Source of the DNA: Nymphaea colorata
Taxonomy: Eukaryota > Streptophyta > Magnoliopsida > Nymphaeales > Nymphaeaceae
NCBI RefSeq assembly: GCF_008831285.2
Contig: NC_045140.1
Span: 29,821,106 to 29,853,605 of the forward strand
DNA length: 32,500 nucleotides
Direction: 5' to 3'
In this document: piece by piece, positions 18,819-29,100 of the stretch
How the letters are laid out: the number at the start of each line of letters is the position of its first letter
How positions within the stretch are numbered: the first letter of the stretch is position 1
Notes under the pieces: model-generated
The model's database searches: none
What the model saw: the letters and a program-made list of their open reading frames with translations, nothing else
What the model was told of the DNA's origin: nothing
Program-made: the position numbers and the translations under genes

Positions 18819-21725
18819 CAATACAGCAGCAAGAAGAGAAAGGGGCCGGCTGAAGATGGCAGCGATGGACGTCAGCGCTAGGAAGTAGATTCGGCGCCGA
18901 TGATCTTCACGATAGTCAGGAAAGGATGCCGGACAGCTGCTGGAACTGGCCCTCCTGGCCGTGCGCAAGGTGGTAGTAAGAGCTTACTACCGCTGGAAGG
19001 ATCCCTTTGAGTGTGGGGAGAGCCTTCAAGAACTGGCGGGTTCAAGGAAGAACCCGGACAAACCTAGACCTATCTAAGGCTCGGGTTGGGCTTGGCTGGA
19101 TTGGGCTCTATAGGAGGTTCGGTCTAGTAAAGTGGTTTAAGGGTCGGGGTAGGCTTAGTCCGTGGGATTAGGTAAGGATTTGAGGTCGCCTAACTACAAG
19201 TGAGGCTAAGTGGGAAGGCTGCGGACAAGCGAGCCTAAGCTCGGGTCAGGGTCAATGAAGACCGAGAGAGAGTTAGGGTCGACTAGAAGGTAGCTACTAC
19301 TGGACCAAGTAGATGGGTCCGGGCGAGGTGGTCAATAGAGGCACTCGAGGTAAGCTCGAATCATCTAGATTGGCTAGTGCGGAAGGAGGATAGGTGGCGG
19401 TGCAGATTCCCTAATTCTTCTAAGGCAAGAGGAGAGGTGACGGATTAGGACGAGGTCACACAAAGAGGTTTTCCTAAGGGGGAAGATGGCGCGTGAGGCA
19501 AGCTAGAAGTTGGTTCGGGCTTGGCTGGTCTGGCCAAGAAGAAGCGCCGACTAAGCTAACCAAGGGGAAAGGTTCGGTCTAGAACCTTGGAGAACCTAGC
19601 TAAGGAGAAGAGTTCGGTCTAGAACTCAAGGAGACCTAACTACAAGTGGGTCCGTCTAAGGCTGGCAGGGCTAGGTCAAGCTTGGGTTGTGACTAAGACT
19701 AGGTTTGGGTTCAGATGTGAGAAGGGTCGACTTGGACTAGGCTTAGGTTCAATTGTAGGACGGTTGACTCGGATCAAGTCAAGACTCAAGAGAGAGAAAG
19801 TGGGTGCGGAAGGAAAGGGCGGCTTGGGTCTAGCCGTACGAAGTGGGTTTGGTCTTTGGCAAGTGTTGACTTGATTGCCTTTTGACCGTGGCTACTTTCC
19901 ACAAATAAGGAAAGGAGGCTCGTGGCTGAGGGGAGTCCAGAAGATGACACGATGGGGTTATAGCTACGAGGAAGTAATTCAAAAACGGGGGTGGTTTCCT
20001 AATCTAGTTAAGGCAAGGGCAACGATGGGAACAAGACAAGGGCTCGAGTGAGGGGGTTACCTAATGAAGATAGGTGAGGTGGCGCAAGCAGATTTCCTAA
20101 CGGGCTGGGGATAGGGACCAGGTGGAGGTTACCTAAGGTGGCGCCAAGGGAGATCTGCTCAATCAAGAGAATCGCTAAGAGGGATAGCGATAAGGAAAGG
20201 ATGATCCAAAATTTCCTTAGAATAAGGAAAGAGGATCGCACGAGGAAGGGAGAGTGATTTGGGCTTGGGCCCACTTGAATCTCTCGTATCCTCACAAGGA
20301 AAGAAGATTAGGACATGTGGCGATGATAGGAGGAGAAGGTGGGATTCGGTTGTGGAAAGGGTGAGCTGTAGCAATCTACTTAGCTAGAAACAAGGGAAGG
20401 TGGAATCATGCGATATCTAGAAGATAAGGCAAGTGGCTACGATGGAAATAAAATTTAGATGGAAGGTCGACACAAAAGGGGAAGGCTCTTGGATGGACGA
20501 CACGTGGCACAACTAAGGGCTAGGATTAACACAACAAAAGAAAGAAGAAGACTTACCAAAAATGAAGCCGACGGTCAAGGAAAGTGCGATGAAGCACCGG
20601 CGGCTAGGGTTGAAGGCCCTAGTGCGCTCCTCCAAGATTGACCAAAATACCCCCACAAGCTAGTTAGGAATTCGAATTCACTGGAGGGTAATTCTGTCCT
20701 TGTCGTCGGAAAACTCAGGGTGACCGGAAAGTATGCAGCGGTCACCGAAGCTAGGACTATTCCGGCCAAGGCTCAATCGTTGTTACGAAAACTCCGATTT
20801 TCACCAAAATGAACCGAAATGACTCCTTTTCTTTTGGCGATCACCTTGACAATGTTTTTCTGCCGTGATCACTCTCTAAACCACCATCTTTCACGTATTT
20901 TTCTTGCTGTTCTTGCTGGTGGAGTTCTTTGAAACCGAACTATATTTCTATACTCTTTTCACCGCCGGTTCCTTGATTCTTCCAGATTTGCACCAAGAGA
21001 TAAAAGATCGGATCTAGGCCTCGTAAGAGAGATTCTAAGGGTGGTTTTTCTGCTGGAATTCCAGAACTAACTCACGGGTTTGGCACCGTGAACCAGTCTT
21101 AGAACGAACTAGAAAATCACCTCTAGAATGCTCCCAACGAACAACCTATTTCCAACAAGAAATCCCAAAGTACTAACCTCGCTTTTAGTCCTTTTTGAAG
21201 ATGAACGTTGTTCGTCCTTCTTCAATCATCCCGGTGATGGATCAGCCTCTCAACCTTCTGGTTTTTTGGAAGGAAGGTACCGAATCCACTAGCATGCCGT
21301 GGGGAGTATTCGTGGTCTAAGGAGCCGCGCCTTCGCCGGAGCTACTTCGTGGTTCTTAGCCTTAAGCCGTCGGTCGATAGGAAGGAGGAAGACCAGAAAA
21401 CAAAGGTGGGAAAGAAGAGGGACCTTCGGATGACCAGATGGAGGAAGCAATGTCGAATCACCTAGGAGACGACAAAGAGAAGAAAAGCGTCACAAAGAAA
21501 ATGACAAAGGACCGAGATTTACCTTGAGGACGAGTAGGAAAACGCCATGGGGCAAGGAGACGTCAAGAAGGAAGAAGAGATTCAAAGGCAACGAGAGAGA
21601 CCACCGCGGGAGAGAGGTGAGCCAGAAAAGACGAGAGAGACAAAGGGCCTTGCGCCCAACACCACCAATCAACACATTCTCTTTCTTCAATATTCAATAG
21701 CATAATTTTTACAAAGGAGCGAAGA

Positions 21726-21734
21726 CTTATATAC
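21726..21734 (-). promoter_or_regulatory. TE-B LTR TATA box (5' LTR copy)
   Basis: Second copy of GTATATAAG, in position to drive the element transcript. Confidence 0.6.
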
Positions 21735-21885
21735 TACTCTAAGTGACTCGGTTCACAATCCGAACCGGTTCTTTACACGATTCAAATCTAATACTAAAGA
21801 AATCTAAATCTGAATTAAAGTGGGCGCTACCCGTCCAAAGAATTGTAAACCCACGGATCTAGGATCCGTTTTCTCTTGGGCGCAT

Positions 21886-21934
21886 GGATGAGCTTGGGTA
21901 GGCTCATCCCGATTTGCCTAGGTTCCGCCTAGGC
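21886..21934 (-). other. Two U3 hairpins of TE-B (5' LTR copy)
   Basis: Second copy of the 14894-14942 hairpins, without change. Confidence 0.5.
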
Positions 21935-22225
21935 TTACTTCGTTTGATCTAGGTTCTAGGACTCCATATAGGTTCAGACCACTCTAGTCGGTTGAGTCCC
22001 AACTTGGATCATGACCGCTTCTGAGGTTCGACCTTGTATCTCTTGCACTTGGCCGTTGTTGCTCCGCCCGCTCCGCCCTCTGCAATAACTCCAAGTTGCT
22101 TTTTATCCTCGTGAGACGATCTTTCTAGGCTGGTCAATTCATTTCCAGCCTCCACGAGCCTTGCTGGACCTACATTGGTCCTGGGTTTGGTCCTAACGGA
22201 CCTAGTGGAAATTTGGCTCGTAACA

Positions 22226-22230
22226 GTGCC
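22226..22230. repeat. TE-B target-site duplication, right copy
   Basis: gtgcc, matching 11273-11277 exactly. Confidence 0.95.
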
Positions 22231-22409
22231 CTTTCTTCACTGCGAGCGGCCATTTTTTCTTGGTTCCGCGTGCTTCCATAGCTGTCTTTTCAGCTTCTCC
22301 TGCGTCCGGTTTTGCCTGGGCCATTTGTAGTCCACGCGGTGCGACTGCCTTCTTCTCGGCCTCCGACTGCTGTCAAGGCCTTTGTTTGGCAGGTGCTATG
22401 CAACGTGTC
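22231..22409. other. Spacer between TE-B and TE-C (pre-insertion DNA)
   Basis: The other side of the TE-B insertion site. On the minus strand an ATG at 22324 opens a Lys/Ala/Glu-rich frame (begins MAQAKPDAGEAEK) that would run through the TE-B site into 11272-11207 for 54 codons. The frame is also open for about 20 codons before the ATG. I recognise no family; it could be a piece of an older element or chance. The last five bases, gtgtc (22405-22409), would be the TE-C target duplication, whose partner is outside the window. Confidence 0.55.
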
Positions 22410-22884
22410 TGGTAGGGTCTTGTCCGTGGCCGACCTAAGTCTGAAACCAACGGCCGTGCCTACCCCCACGATCACCTTGGACCAACCAGAAGACTTCCTA
22501 GACAAATTAAAACAAAGACACTACCCAGTCGGACAGGACCCCGACTTAGAAAATCCCGGATAGGTAGCGGAATACAAGAGAGGCTATACCCAAATCCAAG
22601 CAAAACCTACTACACAAATCTAAGAGATGCGAGGCTAATACAAGCGGAAGCGATACATTTGTTAAAAATCACTCAAACTCACTCAAGCAAACCATGCAAA
22701 CCACGCCTAAACGCACAAACCACACCCACCCGTAGGAGGCTAGTGCTGGCACGAGGTCGTGTCCTTGGCGCAGTGCCGCGGAGGTCCCTCTATGCACAAC
22801 TACGACCTCACGGTCGGGCTGAAAGCAAAATGCAGAAATAAATGCTACCTCCCGCGTGTCTAAAGAGAGGAGTAGAGTGTACCG

Positions 22885-22942
22885 GCCAAGGCTAGCTTGG
22901 CTAAGCAGTCAAAAGCCTCGAGGTGAGATTCCACACTCGAGG
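22885..22942 (-). ncRNA. Paired U5 leader hairpins of TE-C (3' LTR copy)
   Basis: Hairpin 1 is 22885-22901: arms GCCAAG and CTTGGC around GCTAG. Hairpin 2 is 22916-22942: arms CCTCGAG and CTCGAGG. The gap is 14 nt. Hairpin 2 differs from TE-A on both arms in a way that keeps pairing. Confidence 0.55.
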
Positions 22943-23140
22943 ACTACCAGCAACACGAAAGAAGAGGGCTGGTGCAGAGCTGAACTCCAAAAGAAGAGGC
23001 CGTGAGTGAAGTCAAGCCGTTCCAAGAGACGCGTGAAGTAGGATCACCCCGCCAGAATCGCCTAGGAGCACTTCAACGCCTTGCTGGATGTCTGGGGGAC
23101 CTTCTGGAATCCACGCCGGAGAGTCGCCGGAAAAAGAGCA

Positions 23141-23170
23141 GAGGTGGCCGGAGGTGGCCGGAGGTCGCCG
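23141..23170. repeat. 10-bp tandem repeat, three units
   Basis: gaggtggccg twice, then gaggtcgccg. The other LTR has the same array at about 31298-31327. Confidence 0.8.
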
Positions 23171-23290
23171 GAATATGCTGGATCAAGGCCCGCCGGTTCC
23201 AAAGACTTCAAGGATGCGGCTAGCAATGCCGCGGTCTTCCTTGGCGCTAAGGTTGAAACCAACTAGGCGCGGGACTTGGACTGAGTGGGT

Positions 23291-23320
23291 TCGGACCAGG
23301 TGGGACCAGGTGGGACCAGG
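23291..23320. repeat. 10-bp tandem repeat differing in number between TE-C LTRs
   Basis: Units of tgggaccagg (the first imperfect). This copy has one unit more than the 5' LTR (about 31448-31467). It is a slippage change since, or during, insertion. Confidence 0.85.
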
Positions 23321-24190
23321 TGGGCCCGGGCTAGGTTTGGCCAGCGAGCTAGGTCATAGGTAGAGTAGGCTAGGTAGGTCCTACGGTCAAAATCTTCGGT
23401 TGACCGGGTGTGGGGAAGGGACTCAAATGAGGGTTCCTACAAAGTAGCTAGGGTGGGTTTGAGTGGCTCGGTTTAGGGTAGATGAGAAAATGGAAATGGA
23501 AAGGCAAGTGGTAACTTGGTAAGTTCGGGTGAGCTCGGGGTAATTGGGTAGGGTAGAGTTGGCTAAGAATATGGAGAATATTCCATGATAGGATTGTCCT
23601 CCAAGATTCTAGGCTAGGTGGCGTTCTAGAAGGGCTATCTCCCTAATACGTAGGAGAGAGGCTAGGGATCTTGGTGAGGTGTATAGGTGAGGTGGCGATT
23701 TGGCTGATGAGGTGTGTGGCTGGGCAATATCCTAGCTAAAATGGAGGAGGAGGTGGCAGTCAACAAGGTGATCAGCCACCTACGAAGTAGGAGAAGATCT
23801 CTCAAAAGAGAACTCGCCCCTTCCAAATGTGATCCACTAGCTACAAGCTAGGGATGTGGAGGATTTCACTCCAAGGTTCTCTCCCAAGTGCTCCCGATCA
23901 TGCCACGTGTACAGATATGTGGTGGAGATGGCGAAGGGCCCAAGTCAAGCAATCACTTACCGATTTGGGTGAGACAAATGCGAAATCCCCAAATGTGACG
24001 ACGCAAGAGTGCTTTCCCCAAATGTGGCCGGATTTTCCCCAATTGAGGCCGGAATCTCCCAAATGCACACACGAATAACTCGAACACTTGCAGCCCGGGA
24101 TGGAGTGATGCCGGAATCAATGCAGCAGTGGCCGGAATTAGACAATTCCGGCCAATTTCCAGAACTGGCCGCGCCTAGTCCTCTTGCCGA

Positions 24191-24297
24191 TTCTCTCTTT
24201 CTTTTACTTTAATTTTTCATTTGGGCGTCTTTCTTTTTCTTTTCTTTTCTTTCTGATTTTTCTCGCCCTTCTTTTCTGTTGTTTTCTTTCTGATTTC
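24191..24297. repeat. Pyrimidine-rich tract in TE-C LTR
   Basis: Plus strand is almost all T and C, with repeated TTTCTTTTC and TTTCTGAT units. It would be purine-rich in the element RNA. The second copy is at 32338-32444. Confidence 0.7.
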
Positions 24298-25032
24298 GAC
24301 CAGCAAGAGGGAGGACAAGGCAGTGGCTAAATCTGAACTTTCTTGGCTCAAAGAAACTAAAACAATCGAATGAAACTCATAGAATTAAACGACAATAACT
24401 AGCTGGAGGTGCGTGACTCGTAAAATCGAGTTTAAGGACGATTTCCACCGTGGGAAAGGCTAGCTTGCTGGCTGTGATTCCAGCAAGAACTCCCCTTGGC
24501 CGAACTCTCCCCTAAACTCTCTTAACGCCGTTGCACGCCCCTACAATCGAGTTATGGACGCTTACCTCTAAGAGCCCAAATCTGGAGTGGATACTTCACC
24601 CTTCTAGTCGCCTAGAGGATGAAGTCTTCCCAGTACGAAGAGGCCTCTAACCTTCACGGGTGGAGACGTGGAGGCTGCACCGCTACCGTTGATGAAGACG
24701 TGGGGAACAAATCCATGGGAAGAAGCACCTTGCGCCGGACGCTTGGAAGCTCTTCATTTGGCTAACCCTTCGGTTGAGTGATTAGGGAAGAATAGAAGAA
24801 GAAATCAAGGCTAAGAGAGAAGAATACCGTCGGGTATAGCTGCTGTTGCTTGAGGAATTTCAGCAAGTTGCATCGAAAATTCCCCAATGTAAGACGGAGG
24901 AAGAAGAACGTGGCTTGGAGAGGAGACGCGCGTGAGAGGGAGAGAACTCGAGTAGAGGAGAAGAGAGAGAGTCGATTCACACAAATGACTTCTATTCTCG
25001 AATTTTGCATACAGATCCAAAAGAATTCTAAA

Positions 25033-25040
25033 TATTTATA
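25033..25040 (-). promoter_or_regulatory. TE-C LTR TATA box
   Basis: The minus strand reads TATAAATA about 545 bp into the LTR. It is followed by GGATCTGTATGCAA, which resembles the TE-A promoter region. The 5' LTR copy lies outside the window. Confidence 0.6.
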
Positions 25041-25239
25041 ATACTGAATTAAAAAGCGGATCTAAACAATTGATCCAACCCAAAATCAAAATCCAAAACG
25101 GAATTGACTACCAAAGCAAATGCGCACTCTAAAATCAAAGAAAACGCAAGCAAACTCGAACTCGAGACTTAGTGTCTCGTCCCTAACTCGTCCTCTCCTT
25201 AGCCCGCACGCTGTGGGCCTTGGTTCAGACCAGAAATTC

Positions 25240-25258
25240 GCCTAGGCTCGCCCTAGGC
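25240..25258 (-). other. U3 hairpin of TE-C
   Basis: Arms GCCTAGG and CCTAGGC with a 5-nt loop, just after the stop of the LTR-encoded pol tail. The arms equal those of the TE-B hairpin at 14924-14942. Confidence 0.5.
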
Positions 25259-25288
25259 TGACCCTAAGTGCATGAGTATAGCGAAGAC

Positions 25289-26113
25289 CTAGGTTGGACT
25301 AGACCGGACTCGGACTTGACCCCTTTCGCCTTGGTCCTCAAGAGCCTCGCTTAGAGCCGTTGCCTCTCCTCCCGCTCCTCCCTCGGCATCGATTCTAAGC
25401 TGAATATGTTCAGTTTGTAAGGTCTGCACCTGATGCACTACGCCTCCCTTTTGACTCAGCCTTGAGTCATCTTGGCCTTGTAGGGCCTTAATCGCATGAA
25501 GGGCGGTTTTGCCCCGCGCCCTTTGGCTGCTCTCAGCGACATCTGTGGCTACCCTAGGCCACTCTGCAGGTTGACCCGTATCAGATCCACCCTCCTGAGA
25601 TGGAGCTTGTCCCCAAGCTCCTGTAGGGAATTGGAATTTTACCTTGTCAAACAACTCCCAGGAGGTACCACCATCGATTCCTTCCCATTCAATCAAAACC
25701 TCGTGGCGGGCTCTACCATCTCTAGTGACCCATCGGTGCTTTAGGATTCGATATGGGCGTTGGCTAACATCTGGTAATGGTTCCTCTTGCTCTGGTACTG
25801 GCCCATGATGCGGCTTCAACCGAGAGACATGGAATACTGGATGGACAAGGGCTGTAGGGGGCAAAGCTATGCGATAGGCTGCCTTACCAATTTTCTGAAG
25901 AACTCGAAACGGCCCATAGTATCTTGGCAGAAGCTTCGAATAGGGCTGTCCTAGCAACGATTTCTGCTTCATGGGCAGCCTCTTTAACCATACCATGTCG
26001 CCTACCTCAAATTCTCTGTCTCTACGCCCCTTATCATGCGCCTTTTTCATTCTAGCCTGGGCCCTCTGGATGTTTCTTTTTAGCGTGGCTAGAATGTCAT
26101 CCCTGTTTCTCAA
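25289..26113 (-). pseudogene. TE-C pol C-terminus: integrase end, chromodomain, LTR-encoded tail
   Basis: Open frame of 274 codons that continues the integrase after a one-base frameshift near 26113; it begins with TTG, not a real start. Residues about 1-115 are the integrase C-terminal region (GDMVWLKRLP, YYGPFRVLQ, VFHVSRLKPHHG). Residues about 120-165 are the chromodomain (EVLIEWEG, TSWE). The frame passes the polypurine tract (QEGGS) and ends with about 98 LTR-encoded residues, including AEGGAGGEA. The LTR-coded part is 295 bp, the same as in TE-A. If the frameshift is real, TE-C makes no integrase with a chromodomain. Confidence 0.88.
25584..25597 (-). other. TE-C polypurine tract
   Basis: The minus strand reads CAGGAGGGTGGATC directly before the LTR start TGATACGGG. 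It lies inside the pol frame. Confidence 0.9.
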
Positions 26114-29100
26114 GCAACATCGACCTCATCTTCTCTTGCGGTGTCTACCTCATACCTCGGGACATAACTCGGCGGGCAACCATACAGGGCTTCATAGGGA
26201 GTCATGCCGGTTCCTGAATGGAGGCTGGTGTTATAGGACCACTCAGCCCAAGATAAATATTTGACCCAGGTGTTGGGTCTCTCTCCGGCGTAACACCTCA
26301 GATAGGTCTCCAGTGTCCTGTTGACTACTTCGCTCTGCCCATCTGTTTGAGGATGATGGGCGGTGCTAAAGTTGATCACTGTACCCGCCATTCTCATATA
26401 CTCCCTCCAAAAAGCACTGAGGAAGATCGAGTCCCGATCGCAGACAATGGTCTTGGGCATACCATGCAGCTTTCCAACGTGATCTTGGTAAACATTAGCA
26501 ACCATTGGTCCATGGTAGTTTCTGGGTAGGGCCACAAAATGGCTGTACTTGGTTAAGCGATCCACCACGACCAACACCGCCTCTTTCCCTTCAGCTCGGG
26601 GCATTGCATCAATGAAGTCCATTGATACATCTTCCCATGGCTTATCCGGTATGGGCAAAGGGTTCAAGTGCCCTGGAGGCTTGATGGCCTCATATTTTTC
26701 ACGTTGGCAGGTAGGGCAGGCTTTCACGTAATCCCTCACGTCTGCTTTCATTCCCTCCCACCAAAACTGTGCCTTAATGCGCCCCATAGTTTTAGCCACG
26801 CCTTCGTGACCAGCAATGCTCGAGTCATGAAAATGTTTGAGTAGCTCAACCTTGAGAGGCGAGTTCTTTGGTACCAAGGCTCGTCGCTTCTTGCAGAGTA
26901 TTTCTCCTCTTAACGAATAGTGGGGAATAGACTCTGGATTCTGGCGTATGGACTGCTTGAGGAGCCTAAGTGTTAGATCCTGATCTTGCTCCTGAGTTAG
27001 TCTATCCCAAAGGTCGGTCTCAATCACAGAAAGAGTTTTTAAGTGCTCTGGCATGCGTGACAAGGAGTCTGCAGCAGAGTTTTCGGTTCCCTTCTTGTAC
27101 TCTATCGTGAAATCGTAGCCAAGGAGTTTGGCTAACCATCTCTGCTGGATAGGAGTCGAGACGCGTTGCTTTACCATGTACCTCAAACTGCTGTGGTCCG
27201 TTCTCACCACAAATCTTCGCCCAATCAGATAGGGCCTCCACTTGTCTACTGCTAAGACTATTGCCAAAAGCTCCTTTTCATAGGTGGAAAAGGGTTTGGC
27301 CCGCTCCGTGAGGGCTTTCGACATAAACGCAATTGGGTGGCCCTCTTGGCTCAGAACTGCACCGACGCCTACGTCACTAGCATCTGTCTCAATTATGAAA
27401 TCCTTAGAGAAATCAGGGAGAGCAAGTACTGGGGCACTCATCATAGCGGCCTTCAGTTTGACAAAGGCCTCTCTTGCTTTCTCAGTCCATGTAAACTCCC
27501 CCTTTTTCAACATGTGCGTCAAGGGAGAAGCGATCAAACCATAGCCTTTGATAAATCTGCGATAGTACCCCGTGAGGCCTAAAAATCCCCGCATGCCTCG
27601 AGGGTCCTTCGGCAAGGGCCATTGCTCCATGGCCTGGAGTTTTTCAGGGTCGGCTCTGACCCCCTCATGTGATACGATGTGACCCAAATACCCGATAGAA
27701 GTCTGCCCAAAGCTGCACTTGGACATTTTCGCGAATAGGGTATTCTCCCTTAATATTCTCAACACTGTGCGAAGGTGCTCGACATGCTGTTCAATACTCT
27801 GGCTGTACACAAGAATGTCATCGAAGAAGACTAACACGAAGTCACGCAGGAACTGACGAAACACGTCATTCATACATCGTTGGAATGTTGCGGGCGCGTT
27901 CGTAAGTCCAAACGGCATGACCAAAAACTCATAATGGCCGTCATGGGTACGAAATGCCGTCTTTGTAATGTCTTCCTCATACATTCGAATTTGGTGGTAC
28001 CCTGACCGGAGATCCAACTTGGAAAAGATGCGAGCTCCAGATAGTTCATCCAAGAGTTCATCAATAACAGGAATTGGATGCCTATCCTTGACAGTAGCTT
28101 CGTTCAAGGCCCTGTAATCCACACAGAATCTCCATGTGTTGTCCTTTTTCTTGACGAGAAGGACTGGCGACGAAAAGGGACTAGAACTTGGCCGAATAAT
28201 ATTACTTTCTCGCATTTCTTTGACCAATCGCTCAATTTCTGATTTTTGAGCGTACCCATAGCGGTACGGGCGCACGTTAACCGGCTCTGTGCCGTTGGTC
28301 AATACTATCCTGTGGTCATATGATCGAGGTGGAGGAAGTCCTTTAGGTTCCTCGAATATATCCTTGAACTCCTCCAACACTTTCTGAATCTGCTCGGGTA
28401 CTTTCTCTTCTGATCCCTCTTGAGCGACAACTTCCTCTGCCACTGAAACTAACCAAGCCGCTGGTCTCTGGACTGCTATAGCCTTTAGCGCTGCCTTGGG
28501 TGCCAAACTAGGATCGACTGCCCTTAGCACTACTTCCTCTCCTCCACCCTCTTTAGGTAGGCACATCTCCATGGTAGAGAAGTCCCACCAAATTCGCCCT
28601 AAGGTCTTGAGCCATTTGACTCCAAGAATGATATCTACGCTGGGTAGAGGGACAACTAGCAAGTCGACTGTATAAGGAATCTTCTGAAGCACGAGCTCTA
28701 CGTTTGCATACTTGCGAGTGCAAGGGAGACACTCACCATTGGCCACCAGTACTTTAAGAGTTGGGTGCTCTTCGATGGTACAATTCAATTCCTGAGCGAG
28801 GTGGTCACCCACGAAATTGTGAGTAGCCCCCGAATCCAAAAGAACAAGAACATTTCTCTTTCCAATTTGCCCTATAACTCTCATAGCATCTGGTCGGTTA
28901 GGGTCTGTCATGGTATGACAAGCGCCCTCAAGGGGTGGCCTTTCCTGCTCTTGAGGCTCTTCTCGGGCCTCCAATTCCTCTATTTCTTCGATCATAGGGG
29001 ATTGATCTTCTTCATCGTCGGCGTCATCATCCAAAACCGTGTAGACTCGAATGTGCTTGCACTTGTGCGTAGGGTCCCACTTTTCTTTACACCAGAAACA

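Larger units (their letters stand above)
11278..22225 (-). mobile_element. TE-B: complete non-autonomous LTR retrotransposon carrying an FHA-like ORF
   Basis: Two 3956-bp LTRs at a constant offset of 6992 with no indel enclose a 3036-bp internal region. It has a tRNA-Met primer-binding site, a polypurine tract and a perfect 5-bp target duplication. There is no gag, protease, RT, RNase H or integrase; the only large ORF starts with an FHA-like domain. Three LTR differences were noticed (12828/19820, 13165/20157, 13824/20816). The LTR ends, PBS, PPT and U5 structures resemble TE-A and TE-C, so enzymes from such elements could copy it. It resembles the large non-autonomous classes called LARD or TRIM-like, except that it encodes a long protein. 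Confidence 0.93.
18270..22225 (-). repeat. TE-B 5' LTR (3956 bp)
   Basis: Same length as the 3' LTR, with three substitutions noticed. It includes an idle copy of the ORF tail (22009-22225), hairpins (21886-21934), TATA box (21726-21734), the donor-like site (21177) and the U5 hairpin pair (18760-18818). The promoter of this copy would drive the element, with a leader of about 4 kb before the FHA ORF. Confidence 0.95.
22410..25583 (-). repeat. TE-C 3' LTR (3174 bp)
   Basis: The plus strand begins TGGTAGGGTC and ends CCCGTATCA. In transcript direction: pol tail (25289-25583), hairpin (25240-25258), TATA box (25033-25040), CT-rich leader, a good donor-like site AG|GTAAGCG at 24565, a pyrimidine tract (plus strand, 24191-24297), tandem 10-bp repeats (23291-23320 and 23141-23170) and the U5 region with the hairpin pair. 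No independent gene is seen. Confidence 0.95.

Noticed and set aside
11278-22225. The two long duplicated blocks read as a segmental or tandem duplication
   Set aside because: Ends are TG...CA, flanked by PBS, PPT and a 5-bp target duplication, so they are an LTR pair.
22290-22505. 71-codon minus ORF across the TE-C LTR edge and the spacer
   Set aside because: It crosses an insertion junction, so it cannot be an old gene; similar chance ORFs occur at 30444-30662.
23141-23170. 10-bp repeat as a coding repeat domain
   Set aside because: The frames through it are short and lie inside U5 of the LTR.
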